Assembly: GCA_040218535.1 (NCBI GenBank)
Contig: JAVJRG010000010.1
Span: 248,001 to 312,000, forward strand
From: Lacipirellulaceae bacterium
Lineage (GTDB): Bacteria; Planctomycetota; Planctomycetia; Pirellulales; Lacipirellulaceae
Direction: 5' to 3'
DNA length: 64,000 bases
Shown here piece after piece: positions 44,141-53,605 of the stretch. Each line of letters starts with the position of its first letter. Position 1 is the first letter of the stretch. Made by a program: the position numbers and the translations under genes. The notes beneath the pieces were generated by a model. The model worked only from the letters and a program-made list of their open reading frames with translations, was not told where the DNA came from and did no database searches.

Positions 44141-44338
44141 TTTTTTGAACCGCCAAAGACGCCAAAAGCGCGAAGAGATTGCTACCAAACAAGCTACTCA
44201 GGAGGGTTCAATCCTAGCCTCTTTATTGGAGCTAGGAATTCAGTAACTGTGATTCGCGGAGGGTACAAGAGCCCCGCAAACTCGTCATTTATCCAGCGAA
44301 CGACCTTAGCGCTCTTGGCGTCCTCAGCGGTTCAAAAA
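44141..44338. repeat. Inverted-repeat element between the P-II gene and glnD
   Basis: Terminal arms of about 31 bases (44141-44172 and 44308-44338) share TTTTTGAACCGC, GACGCCAA and AGCGC, with about four mismatches. An inner hairpin uses AATCCTAGC and GCTAGGA. The element fills the gap between the two genes and resembles a small non-coding mobile unit. Confidence 0.75.
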
Positions 44339-44352
44339 GAACCTCTACGAAC

Positions 44353-44724
<372 letters not shown>

Positions 44725-44793
44725 TCAGGCTGACCGCCACATCATACCCGATATCATAGTGAAAACATTAGAAACTCGCTATGAGCATCCATC

Positions 44794-46290
44794 TTACGCA
44801 AAGATGTAACCTTCCTCACTGTGGTCCGTCTCATCGAGGCCACGGATTTCGCCTTCTTCGCTCACTCGAAGCCCGCCAGTCAAAGCGGCAACGACTTTGA
44901 GAAGGATGAACGTGGCGACGATGCTAAAGACCCAAGTCACGATCACAGCCACGATCTGGCCAATAAGTATCCGCGTCCCGCCTCCCTCAATTAGGCCGAG
45001 CTTATTCACTCCGTCGATATCCCAGCAAACTCGCGTCGCGAAAATGCCGGTCAACACAGCCCCGAGTGTCCCACCGACACCATGAACACCAAAGGCATCT
45101 AGCGAGTCGTCATAGCCAAACTTCTTTTTGACCGTCCCGCAAGCAAACGCGCAAACAACGCCCGCTAAGGCACCCATGATGAGAGCTGGCATCGGCTGGA
45201 CGAATCCGGCAGCCGGAGTGATGCACACCAAGCCTGCCACAGCCCCCGAAGCGGCTCCCAGGACACTGGGTTTTCCACTTGTGAACCATTCGTAAATCAC
45301 CCAGCCAAGCACGCCTGCCGCCGCTGAGAAATGGGTAACGGCGAAGGCGCTCGAAGCGAGGCCATCCGAGGCAAGCTCGCTGCCTGCGTTGAACCCAAAC
45401 CACCCCACCCACAACATGCCGGCGCCAATTACCGTGTACGTCAGATTGTGAGGCCGCATGTCTTCCGTACCGAAACCTCTCCGGCGTCCGAGCACCAAAG
45501 CACAAACCAGGGCGGAAATTCCTGAGCTAATATGCACAACAGTGCCGCCAGCAAAATCAAGGGCCCCGCCAGCGATGCTTACGGTCTCTCCGCTTTCATA
45601 ATCGGCTGTCTCAGCAAAAGCTAGAATGCCTCCGTCCCAAACCCAATGACAGAGCGGACAGTAAACGAAAGTTCCCCAAAGAAGCGAGAACAAAGCCATC
45701 GAGGTAAATTTCATTCGCTCTGCAAAAGCACCGCATATAAGTGCAGGTGTAATGATGAAGAACATGCCTTGGAACAACATGTGAGTCAGTGTTGGAATCG
45801 CATCCGACATCGGGGTTTCAGGTCCGCCTGCCGCTTCATTCCAAATCCGCTGTACGTTCTGCATGAATAGGTACTCGCCGTCGCCGATGTAGGCACCGTC
45901 GCCACCAAATGCCAGACTATATCCGTAGAGTGCCCAGACGACCGTCATTAGGCCCATCAGAAAGATGCACTGCATAAGCACACTGAGGACGTTTTTGCTA
46001 CGGACCAGACCGCCATAGAACATGGCGAGGCCCGGCGCTGTCATGAAAAGAACAAGGGCCGTGCTTGTAAGCATCCAAGCGTTGTGACCGGCCAGGGCTG
46101 CCGCTTCGGCTACCTCTCGATCTGTGGGCTCTTCTTCATCATCGCCAGATTCCCCTTGTGAATCAGCTTCTATACTCTCAGCGCCGTTGCTATCTTCCGG
46201 CGGATCTTGGCCAAAGGAAACGGGAGCGGCTGAGAAAACGACGCCAAGGAGAAGAAGTAAAAAGAAACTACGCAACCACAGACCATTCAT
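44794..46290 (-). CDS. amt: Ammonium transporter (Amt family)
   Basis: This inner-membrane channel of about 498 residues has a cleavable-looking signal (SFFLLLLLGVVFSAAPVSFG), an acidic Asp/Glu/Ser linker of about 40 residues, and eleven helices. The pore His pair is visible in CPLCHWVWDGGILAFAE and in FGVHGVGGTLGAVLTG. The ATG at 46290 gives a normal signal; the upstream TTG at 46329 adds a charged stretch. P-II lies downstream on the same strand 102 bases away. The acidic linker is longer than in most Amt proteins. Confidence 0.93.
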   Translation of the reverse strand: MNGLWLRSFFLLLLLGVVFSAAPVSFGQDPPEDSNGAESIEADSQGESGDDEEEPTDREVAEAAALAGHNAWMLTSTALVLFMTAPGLAMFYGGLVRSKNVLSVLMQCIFLMGLMTVVWALYGYSLAFGGDGAYIGDGEYLFMQNVQRIWNEAAGGPETPMSDAIPTLTHMLFQGMFFIITPALICGAFAERMKFTSMALFSLLWGTFVYCPLCHWVWDGGILAFAETADYESGETVSIAGGALDFAGGTVVHISSGISALVCALVLGRRRGFGTEDMRPHNLTYTVIGAGMLWVGWFGFNAGSELASDGLASSAFAVTHFSAAAGVLGWVIYEWFTSGKPSVLGAASGAVAGLVCITPAAGFVQPMPALIMGALAGVVCAFACGTVKKKFGYDDSLDAFGVHGVGGTLGAVLTGIFATRVCWDIDGVNKLGLIEGGGTRILIGQIVAVIVTWVFSIVATFILLKVVAALTGGLRVSEEGEIRGLDETDHSEEGYIFA

Positions 46291-46444
46291 GCGAAACCGC
46301 CATCCGACATGGGTGAAAGAAGAAACCAAATCATGGTGAAAAGCGCTAGATCACCGCCAGATGCTAGCTTCGGAAATAGAATAGATGGAGATCGTGGTAC
46401 AGTAAAGTGTCAGCAGAGGGCTCTGGGGAGCTTTTTTCGCAGGC

Positions 46445-46984
46445 TTATTTCTCCCAAGGCTGTTCTGGGGAATTACTGTCCGCATTGGTCGCCCTAGCAA
46501 GGACAAAAAGCAAATCGCTCAGGCGATTGACGTACTGGAGGAGGGTCGCCCGCACTGGGGACGACTCGCCGAGAGTGACCATTTCTCGCTCCGCTCGACG
46601 GCAGGCACAACGGGCCACATGGAGTGTCGCTCCGGCTTGGCCTCCTCCCGGCAAGATAAAGTTGGAGAGCGGCTCTAACTGCAATTCAAACCGATCGATT
46701 TCCAGTTCAAGACGGCGGACCTGGGGCTCGCCAATGAAGTCGGTATTGTGCTCTTCTGGCTCGGGAGTTGCCAGCTCCGCACCTACGCCGAAAAGTTCGT
46801 GCTGGATTCGCTCTACGGCAGAATCAATCTCGGGTGGCATGCCATGCGAGCGGGTCAGTCCCAAGAGCGAATTCAGCTCATCGATTGATCCGTAGGCGAC
46901 GATGCGCTCATCGTTTTTCGGGACACGCGGTCCTCCAAAGAGACCTGTGGTGCCGTCGTCGCCAGTGCGTGTGTAGATCTTCAT
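46445..46984 (-). CDS. Cob(I)alamin adenosyltransferase, PduO type
   Basis: This 179-residue enzyme transfers the adenosyl group of ATP to cob(I)alamin to make coenzyme B12. The ATP site is at the N-terminus (YTRTGDDGTTGLFGG). ERIVAYGSIDELNSLLG and the Arg-rich RCACRRAEREMV are family signatures. The fold is a five-helix bundle trimer. The amt gene is 150 bases further on the same strand but probably not co-transcribed by function. No B12-dependent enzyme gene is in the window. Confidence 0.93.
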   Translation of the reverse strand: MKIYTRTGDDGTTGLFGGPRVPKNDERIVAYGSIDELNSLLGLTRSHGMPPEIDSAVERIQHELFGVGAELATPEPEEHNTDFIGEPQVRRLELEIDRFELQLEPLSNFILPGGGQAGATLHVARCACRRAEREMVTLGESSPVRATLLQYVNRLSDLLFVLARATNADSNSPEQPWEK

Positions 46985-47428
46985 TGCTTCGTCTCCGTTA
47001 TTTGCTCCGTCTTCGTGATTTGAATCGCTGATTATCAGGCAGGATCAACGCGATTTACAGGAGCAAACTCTTGCAAAACGATAGTGCCAGTTCTTCCGGT
47101 TATGACTCCGAGTTCCTCATGCTGAGGGTAACTAGGCTGGGCGTACTGGCGACTGTCGCCTCAATCAACCGTCGCAATTGCACCTAACGACTGGGCAAAA
47201 CAGGGGGTTTTTCTGGTTGCCTGCCGCTGGCGCAAACGAGAGAATGTAGGCTTACGAGGACAGTCAAGGCGAATAAACAGCTTTCGCGAGACATTACCGC
47301 GTGCTTCCCTTGCTGCGAACGACTAACACGTTCCCGGCGTAGCATGGATCGCTCCCCTCTGTCTGAAGTTGACCCAATTTCGATTTTGCATGGGGCTCGC
47401 CCCACAGCTTTTTCCCAGGAGTTTGATG
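46985..47428. other. Spacer with at most one tiny ORF
   Basis: These 444 bases lie between divergent genes. The only candidate is a 36-codon minus-strand frame at 47184-47294, which would give a signal-like peptide (MSRESCLFALTVLVSLHSLV) after GGGAAG. It is too short to call with confidence. Promoters for both neighbours should lie here, but none could be fixed. Confidence 0.35.
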
Positions 47429-49129
47429 ATGGCTCGGTGGTTTACCTTCCTGTTCTGTTTCGCCCTAGTAACTTCCTTCAATCAAGTCGGCGAGCGAATC
47501 GCCTACTCGGAAGACTCCCCAGCGGAGCGGACTCACGAGTCTAAGGACCACGACTCGGAGAAGAAGGCCGAGGAGAAACAGGAGGAAGCCGAATCGAAAG
47601 ACGAGAAGGCAGACGAATCTGCTGAAGAGAAAGCTGAGTCTCAAGAAAAGGATAAGGGCGAAGCGAAAGCGGACAAGAAGTCTGACGCGAAATCAGAAGA
47701 GGACGACAGCAAATCGGACAGCAAAGAAGAGAAGAAGGAAGAGGAAGCGAAAAAGAAGCCCAAGACGCACAAAGTAGAAACCAAAGACCTGAAGATTGTC
47801 GTCACGATCGACGGAGTGTTCGTCGCTGAGGAAGCCGAGGAAGTCATTCTGCGACCAGAGACCTGGTCCTCCTTCAAGGTTGTTGAAGCGGTTGAGCATG
47901 GAACTCGCGTTCGCAAGGGAGACGTACTCGTCGAATTCGACGATCGCAAGTTCGAGGAACAACTGGCAGACAAGGCGCTCGATCAACGGTTGGGTGAACT
48001 TGCAATGATGGAAGCTGAGGAAGAGTTCCCCCGCCTTGAGAAAGCAATGGAACTTAGCTTCGCTCAGGCGAAACGTGATTACGAAGAGCAGAAATTCGAG
48101 CTTGATCGCTATAAAAAAACGATGCGTCCGATGACCGAAAAAATGGCACGCAACAATCTCAAGAGTGCCGAGCAATACTACGCCAACGCCAAGGAAGAGC
48201 TCGAACAACTCGAAAAGATGTACGACGCAGATGAGATCACTGAGGAAACTGAAGAGATTGTCCTCAAGCGTCAACGGCATGCTTTGGAAATGGCAGAATT
48301 CTATCTCGAGTATTCCAAGCTACAGCACGATTACACGCTCGAAGTCTCCATGCCGCGACGAGATGAAAGCTTAGAAAGCTCCATGAAGTTTGCTGAACTC
48401 TCCTTCGAGCGAGCAAAGATGCTCAAAGCGAATGGGCTTACCAAAAAACGCTACGAGATGGAAAAGAAACGAGAGGCACGCGCTCGCAGTGTCGAGGCCC
48501 ACGCCAAGTTGCTTTCCGATAAAGCGCTCATGACGCTCAAGGCACCAACCGATGGCATCGTCTACTATGGCGCTTGCGTGAACGGTCGCTGGGGCTCAGT
48601 GAACAGCCTCAAGAACAAACTTGTCCCCTACGGAAGTGTCTCGGCCAACAGCGTGGTGATGACCATTGTGCAGCCCCGTCCCCTTTACGTGTTGAGCAGC
48701 GTTGGCGAAAAGGATTACCCGAAGCTCGAAAAGGGAATGGAGGCAGTCATCTCGCCGGTAGGTGATAGCGAATTGGAATTCGAAGGCGAACTGGAGACGA
48801 TTGCCAGCGCTCCCGCGGGCAGTAATAAATTTGAAGTGGAGCTAGACGTCGACTTGGAAGAAGCCCCCGATTGGCTGCTTCCTGGCTTGACCTGTAAGGT
48901 AAAACTAACGACTTACGAGGCAGACGACGCGGTGGTCGTCCCACAAGACTACGTCAACACCGACGAGGACGACTCGAAAGAAAAGTACGTCTTGGTCCTG
49001 GAAGACGAGGATGAAGAGCCCGTTCGCCGCGAAGTGAAGCTTGGCAAGAAGAAAGACAAGGAAGTCGAAATCCTCAAAGGCCTTGAAGAAGGCGACGAGA
49101 TCGTCAAGAAAGAGGATGAGAAGAAGTAA
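47429..49129 (+). CDS. HlyD/RND-type periplasmic adaptor-like protein
   Basis: The product of 566 residues has a signal peptide (MARWFTFLFCFALVTSF). An extreme Lys/Glu/Asp/Ser region of about 90 residues follows. A membrane-fusion (HlyD/AcrA-like) architecture comes next: a lipoyl half-motif (VEHGTRVRKGDVLVEFDDRKFEEQ), a long helical hairpin rich in Glu and Lys, the second lipoyl half (MTLKAPTDGIVYYGA), and a beta-barrel end. AGGAG lies seven bases before the ATG. No permease or outer-membrane partner gene is beside it. Confidence 0.82.
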   Translation: MARWFTFLFCFALVTSFNQVGERIAYSEDSPAERTHESKDHDSEKKAEEKQEEAESKDEKADESAEEKAESQEKDKGEAKADKKSDAKSEEDDSKSDSKEEKKEEEAKKKPKTHKVETKDLKIVVTIDGVFVAEEAEEVILRPETWSSFKVVEAVEHGTRVRKGDVLVEFDDRKFEEQLADKALDQRLGELAMMEAEEEFPRLEKAMELSFAQAKRDYEEQKFELDRYKKTMRPMTEKMARNNLKSAEQYYANAKEELEQLEKMYDADEITEETEEIVLKRQRHALEMAEFYLEYSKLQHDYTLEVSMPRRDESLESSMKFAELSFERAKMLKANGLTKKRYEMEKKREARARSVEAHAKLLSDKALMTLKAPTDGIVYYGACVNGRWGSVNSLKNKLVPYGSVSANSVVMTIVQPRPLYVLSSVGEKDYPKLEKGMEAVISPVGDSELEFEGELETIASAPAGSNKFEVELDVDLEEAPDWLLPGLTCKVKLTTYEADDAVVVPQDYVNTDEDDSKEKYVLVLEDEDEEPVRREVKLGKKKDKEVEILKGLEEGDEIVKKEDEKK

Positions 49130-49141
49130 TAAACTACCTTG

Positions 49142-49245
49142 CCTTGGCAAACAAGGCCCGAAGAGCCGATCCCGGCGCGCCGGGATAGCCAGGGGCGTAA
49201 GCCCCTGGTAGCAACCTCCCAAAACCCATAGCCCCCAAGGGGCGA
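49142..49245. repeat. Cluster of hairpin repeats ahead of the toroid gene
   Basis: Three hairpins follow one another: GCCTTGGCAAACAAGGC (from 49141), a perfect 18-base palindrome ATCCCGGCGCGCCGGGAT at 49169-49186, and CCAGGGGCGTAAGCCCCTGG at 49189-49208. A fourth motif, GCCCCCAAGGGGCGACACGA, ends just before the next start and may lend its AAGGGG as a ribosome site. Similar words recur in planctomycete spacers. Confidence 0.75.
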
Positions 49246-49253
49246 CACGAGCT

Positions 49254-50516
49254 ATGTGTTGGAATCGTTACCGCCTATCTGTCTGCTTTACGCTCGTTGC
49301 TCTCGTGGGAATCACGAACCTCGATGCCCACGCCAAAGAAGCAAAGAAGACGGTAGAAGAGAATTCCGAGAACTCCAAACACCCCTATCCCCTCGCGGTA
49401 ACCGGTCCCAAACCCAAACCGATCGACCCACCGTCCGAAGAGGAGATCCTCGAAGGAATCACTCGTGGCGTTGACTACCTGTTAAACAACCAACGGAAAA
49501 ACGGCGCCTGGGGCGGACCGCAGCGGACGAAAAGCCTGAACATCTACGCGCCGGTGCCTGGCGCCCATTTGGCATTTCGCATGGGGGCCACTTCGTTGGC
49601 CGCCAATTCGCTACTGGAAGCTCGCGAGCTGTACACCGGGGAGCGTCGTCAGCAGATCGAAGCCGCTTTGGACAAAGCGCTCGCTTGGTATCTCGACCAG
49701 GGCGACGATCTCCGGCGAGCCGATGGCACGGCCATCTACAATGTCTGGGGCCATGCGTACGGATGCTATGCTTTGGTCAAACTGCATGATCGGGCCGTGG
49801 GTGACGAAGAGCTTCAAGCAAAGATCAAGAAACTGGTCGAGTATCAAGTTGATCGTCTCGAACGCTACACCTTCATCAACGGCGGCTGGGGCTATTACGA
49901 TTTCGATCACCACACCCGGGTTCCCGCCGGCAGTCCCACGAGTTTCACGACGGGGACTTGCTTGCTCGGTCTGAAGGAGGCTGAGAAGTTGGGGGTGAAG
50001 TACCCTGAGAAACTCGCGCAGAAAGCGATCGACTCGATCCTTCGTCAGCGCTTGCCTGATTTCTCCTACGCTTACGGCGAGTACCTGATGATGATGCCTC
50101 GCTACGGGATCAACCGTCCGGCGGGTAGCTTGGGCCGCTCACAGGTTTGCAACTTGGCACTCCGCAAGTATGGCCGAGAAGAGATTACCGACGAGGTCTT
50201 GAAAACATGGCTTGATCGGCTGTACGCGCGTAACGGTTGGTTGAGCATCGGCCGCAAGTATCCCGTGCCGCACGAATCGCACTTTGGCGTGGCCGGTTAC
50301 TTCTACTACTACGGCCACTTCTATGCTGCGATGTGCATTGATGAGCTTCCGCTGGAAGAGCGTCCGCACTACCAGTCACATCTTGCTCACATCCTCCTTC
50401 CTCTCCAGGAAAAGGATGGTAGCTGGTGGGATTACCCTCTTTACGACTATCACTACGCCGCGGGGACAGGCATGGCTGTTTCCTCGCTGCTGCGGTGTCA
50501 AAAGACGGCTGAATGA
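49254..50516 (+). CDS. Secreted alpha/alpha-toroid protein (terpene-cyclase-like repeats)
   Basis: The 420-residue product has a signal peptide (VCFTLVALVGITNLDAHA) and repeated helical units with QW-like ends, GVDYLLNNQRKNGAWGG near residue 77 and LLPLQEKDGSWWDYPL near residue 385, as in squalene-hopene cyclase and prenyltransferase toroids. YTFINGGWGYYDFDHHTR is a further repeat. The DxDD protonating motif of the cyclases is absent, so it is probably a binding or different enzymatic toroid. The function is unknown. Start ATG lies next to a hairpin cluster. Confidence 0.7.
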   Translation: MCWNRYRLSVCFTLVALVGITNLDAHAKEAKKTVEENSENSKHPYPLAVTGPKPKPIDPPSEEEILEGITRGVDYLLNNQRKNGAWGGPQRTKSLNIYAPVPGAHLAFRMGATSLAANSLLEARELYTGERRQQIEAALDKALAWYLDQGDDLRRADGTAIYNVWGHAYGCYALVKLHDRAVGDEELQAKIKKLVEYQVDRLERYTFINGGWGYYDFDHHTRVPAGSPTSFTTGTCLLGLKEAEKLGVKYPEKLAQKAIDSILRQRLPDFSYAYGEYLMMMPRYGINRPAGSLGRSQVCNLALRKYGREEITDEVLKTWLDRLYARNGWLSIGRKYPVPHESHFGVAGYFYYYGHFYAAMCIDELPLEERPHYQSHLAHILLPLQEKDGSWWDYPLYDYHYAAGTGMAVSSLLRCQKTAE

Positions 50517-50896
50517 GTCCAGTTGCTGCGAATGGGTTGCTGGGGACAGCTTGAGGCTGCCTCCAAAACTCTAAGTAACTGGGGGCTCACCAAGCTCGAA
50601 CCCAGCCACCCGAGTGACGTGACGGCTGCTTTTTTCTCACGGGTCCGGCTGTGCCGGTTGTCCGACCCCAGGCCGCCGCAATTCAGCCCCTCTTCGCTCG
50701 ACCTCCTTTGAGGGTGACCTAAGTTTTCTGTAGAGGAGGAGGAAGTTGCCGCCCCTGGGCTGGCTGGCTTCCTTGGAATGCAGAAATAACGCCCCCGCAA
50801 GCTCCCGGCACCAATCCCCAACGTTGATCGATAAGGTCCTGTCGCTCTATCGATCGAACCCAACCGTCCAAGAACCAGCCAGTAGCGAGCATCTCG
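50517..50896. other. Spacer without a gene
   Basis: No credible gene was found in these 380 bases. The overlapping short frames on both strands have unlike composition and no ribosome sites. A small GC-rich hairpin, CCGGCTGTGCCGG near 50645, may mark a weak terminator for the toroid gene. Confidence 0.5.
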
Positions 50897-51586
50897 ATGG
50901 GCTTTCTGAAAAAGTTTTTTCGTAACGTCTTTCACGAAGACGCCATTCCGCCGCTGAATAGCAGCTTTGAGACTCTCACCGACGAAGAACTCGAAGCTCA
51001 CCTCAGCGTCCGCAATTACGGCCAGTTCACACTGACCGATGCGGTGCGGCCCTCTTACGACCTAGAAGTCGTTCCTTCAGCCGGTTTTCGTCACGACACG
51101 TACCGCGACGAAGCCGCCCAGCAGGATGTCCCCGTGCTGATGGCAGCGGTCTCTCGCGAGGAGCTGTTTGAGACTTTCATGGAAGTGATCGAGCCGCTCG
51201 GCCCCGTCGTCGACGTCGTTCTCGAAACGAGTCACGACTACGGCAGCGCGGGGCACAGTGATCTCTACCGCGAGCATATCGACATGCCGATCCTGCAGAG
51301 CATTCTGTGGGACTTTGAAGACCTGCTCACGAACGACGGCTGCACAGGCATTGCGGTGCTCAATCCGCAACGGCCTCAAGAAGTGCAGTTCGACGAGCAC
51401 AAACTGCTAATCGTCTACGGCAAGGACCTTAGCGAGTACGAACAAGCGTTCCAGCGCTGTGATCTTCCGTGTCGCGAAGAGATGCAATTCATCACCGAAG
51501 CAGAACACGTTCATTCAACTCGGGACGAGTACCAAGAACGCTTTGAAGAACTCAAAATGCACTTGGGAATGGATTCCGAGGGCTAG
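50897..51586 (+). CDS. Conserved hypothetical protein
   Basis: The 229-residue soluble protein has no domain that I recognise. It has a basic N-terminus (MGFLKKFFRNVFHED), an acidic remainder with many His and Asp residues, and segments such as SAGHSDLYREHIDMPILQSILWDFED and VLNPQRPQEVQFDEHKLLIVYGKD. It has no signal peptide or clear membrane segment. A strong terminator follows 50 bases after its stop, so it is probably the last gene of its transcript. Confidence 0.6.
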   Translation: MGFLKKFFRNVFHEDAIPPLNSSFETLTDEELEAHLSVRNYGQFTLTDAVRPSYDLEVVPSAGFRHDTYRDEAAQQDVPVLMAAVSREELFETFMEVIEPLGPVVDVVLETSHDYGSAGHSDLYREHIDMPILQSILWDFEDLLTNDGCTGIAVLNPQRPQEVQFDEHKLLIVYGKDLSEYEQAFQRCDLPCREEMQFITEAEHVHSTRDEYQERFEELKMHLGMDSEG

Positions 51587-51635
51587 AGCTTTCCAGCGAG
51601 CCCCCCCTTCCACTTGGCCGCGGCTTGCAACCGCT

Positions 51636-51676
51636 CAGGCCGGTCACTTCCATGAAGTGGCCGGCCTGTTTTTATT
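51636..51676 (+). terminator. Strong intrinsic terminator
   Basis: CAGGCCGGTCACTTC (51636-51650) pairs over 15 bases with GAAGTGGCCGGCCTG (51654-51668), one pair being G-U, around a CAT loop, and is followed by TTTTTATT. It stands between same-strand genes and ends the hypothetical gene at 51586. Confidence 0.9.
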
Positions 51677-51790
51677 GGTCCACGGAAGCCACCGAGCTAG
51701 TGCTAGCACGGTCGGTCTTGTGCCTTATCCATAGTTTTCGCAGAATCCCTCCGGAATCGTTTTTTCAATTGGCTCAACCGGCAGATTTCT

Positions 51791-52501
51791 TTGCAAGACA
51801 GTGTCCTTCCAACGTGCTTATGCTTTCTAGCTGCAGCTATCGGTGCGCTCTCGGGTTGCCAGCAAACGGCCTTGCAGCCAAGCGGGCCGGAGCTATTTGC
51901 TGCCCCTCCAGTGATTGGGGCCGGGCAGGCACCCGGTGTTGCGATTCCGGTAGGTCCTACCGGCGCTCCCGTTCCACTTCCTGGAACTCAATCGGCGTCC
52001 AGTGCCGTTCATGCCAACGTGACCAACCGCGAGTGGGCATGGGAGGCGATCGTTGATAAAGTGGACGACTACTTCCGCATCGAGCGTGAACAGCAGGTGC
52101 AGCTTGTGGGAGACATTTTGACCGAAGGCCGCATCGACACCTATCCACAGATCGGTGCCACCCTGGCCGAACCGCACCGGATCGATTCGGTAGGCAGCTA
52201 CAACCGTTGGGAAAGCACCTTCCAGACGATCCGACGGCGGGCGATTATACGTGTGATTCCTGACACGACCGGCTATCTGATTGACGTTGAAGTGCAGAAG
52301 GAACTGGAAGACCTCCCCAGACCGGAACATTCAACCGCTGGGGCCGCTGCCTTCCGAAACGACTCTTCGCTCCCAGAACAAATCCGCGAGCCAGTAAGTC
52401 GGACCGAGCTTTCTCAGTATTGGATACCGCTTGGGAGGGATGTCGAGCTTGAACGACAGCTGGCGGCGGACATCAAGGCTTGCCTGGACGCGACCAATTA
52501 A
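51791..52501 (+). CDS. Hypothetical lipoprotein
   Basis: The 236-residue product begins with a lipoprotein signal (LCFLAAAIGALSGC) after a TTG start at 51791. A Pro/Gly/Ala-rich linker (about residues 30-70) is followed by a soluble domain with AWEAIVDKVDDYFRIEREQQVQ and YNRWESTFQTIRRRAIIRVIPDTTGYLIDVEVQKELED. No family is known to me, although the layout is familiar from planctomycete genomes. Its TAA stop shares the palindrome TTAA with the stop of the opposing kinase gene. Confidence 0.65.
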   Translation: MQDSVLPTCLCFLAAAIGALSGCQQTALQPSGPELFAAPPVIGAGQAPGVAIPVGPTGAPVPLPGTQSASSAVHANVTNREWAWEAIVDKVDDYFRIEREQQVQLVGDILTEGRIDTYPQIGATLAEPHRIDSVGSYNRWESTFQTIRRRAIIRVIPDTTGYLIDVEVQKELEDLPRPEHSTAGAAAFRNDSSLPEQIREPVSRTELSQYWIPLGRDVELERQLAADIKACLDATN

Positions 52502-53334
52502 ACCGCAGATGTCGGATCCGCCACAGGCACACCCAACTGAGTGATCGCTGCCGCTTGGCTTACAGGCTCATTGAACACCGGCAGTCGCACGGTAAACGCG
52601 GTCCCCTTTCCGACGGTGCTTTCCACCCGAACGCGGCCGTTGTGCTTCTCAATAATGTCGCGACAGGCGGCCAGCCCCACACCAGCCCCACCTTTACCCG
52701 TCTCGTCAGGGCCGGTCTTGGTGCTGAAGCCACGATCAAAGATCTTCGGCAACTGTTCCTTAGGAATCCCCGAACCAGAATCTTGTACCGTTAAGTCCAC
52801 GAGGTCTGCTTGCGCGTCGTGGGAAATCTTGATCAACAACGTCCCTCCCTCTGGCATCGCCTGACGAGCGTTCGTCATGAAGTTCAAAAGGACTTGCTGG
52901 ATCTGATTGCCAATCGCTCGCACGGCAGGCGTTTCTGAAAAGTCTAACTGCACGGAGATACGGTACTTCTGCATCTCCCGCTCGAGCAGCACTAGCGACT
53001 CTTCAACGAGTTGCTCCAGGCTGGTCGGAGCGAATTCTTCCTTGCGATTACGAGCCATGCCTAGCACGGAATTGCAGATTTTCTCGGCACGTTGAGCGGC
53101 GGCAAGAATCTTGGTCAGCGATTTCTCGCGTGTCGCATCATCCTTGTTGCGAAGGCCTAGCTTTGCATAGTTCAGAACCGTCATCAGCACATTGTTAAAC
53201 TCATGAGTCGTCGTGCCGACGAGTTCCCCCAAAGCGGCTAGGCGTTGTGTCTCGACCAGTTCCTGTTCGCGCGCTGCTAGCTGCTCTTGCAAACCGGCGA
53301 TCATTTCTGCTTGGGATCCTACGGGCTCACTCAT
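52498..53334 (-). CDS. Small soluble sensor histidine kinase
   Basis: The 278-residue kinase has no membrane or PAS region: a short coiled coil (residues 1-35) leads straight into the His box HEFNNVLMTVLNYAKLG near residue 50. The N box is QVLLNFMTNARQAMPEGG, and the G boxes are DSGSGIPKEQL and GAGVGLAACRDIIEKHNG. It is of the NtrB-like class. The input must come from a partner protein. ATG at 53334 is preferred; the frame extends to 53418. No response regulator gene lies nearby, so it is an orphan. Confidence 0.87.
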   Translation of the reverse strand: MSEPVGSQAEMIAGLQEQLAAREQELVETQRLAALGELVGTTTHEFNNVLMTVLNYAKLGLRNKDDATREKSLTKILAAAQRAEKICNSVLGMARNRKEEFAPTSLEQLVEESLVLLEREMQKYRISVQLDFSETPAVRAIGNQIQQVLLNFMTNARQAMPEGGTLLIKISHDAQADLVDLTVQDSGSGIPKEQLPKIFDRGFSTKTGPDETGKGGAGVGLAACRDIIEKHNGRVRVESTVGKGTAFTVRLPVFNEPVSQAAAITQLGVPVADPTSAV

Positions 53335-53605
53335 ACTTGCTTCTCTGTGGAACCTAGTCGTTAGTCCTTGCCTGGGAGACGCAGCTTCACCAATCCGGCT
53401 TGCCTGGGCAGTCAACACGGCTTAACTCACTTTGATGCCATGACTTACGACAAACTGCGACCCTTTGGTTCCTATCGTCGAACAGGGGTGGGCGACTGGA
53501 ACCCAACCCCGTACAATCCCCGCCGCTGAAAAAAGTAGCCACAGATAAACACGGGTGCTTGTTCACTTTGTTTTCTAGCACAGATTCACTGTCACGAGGT
53601 CTCTC

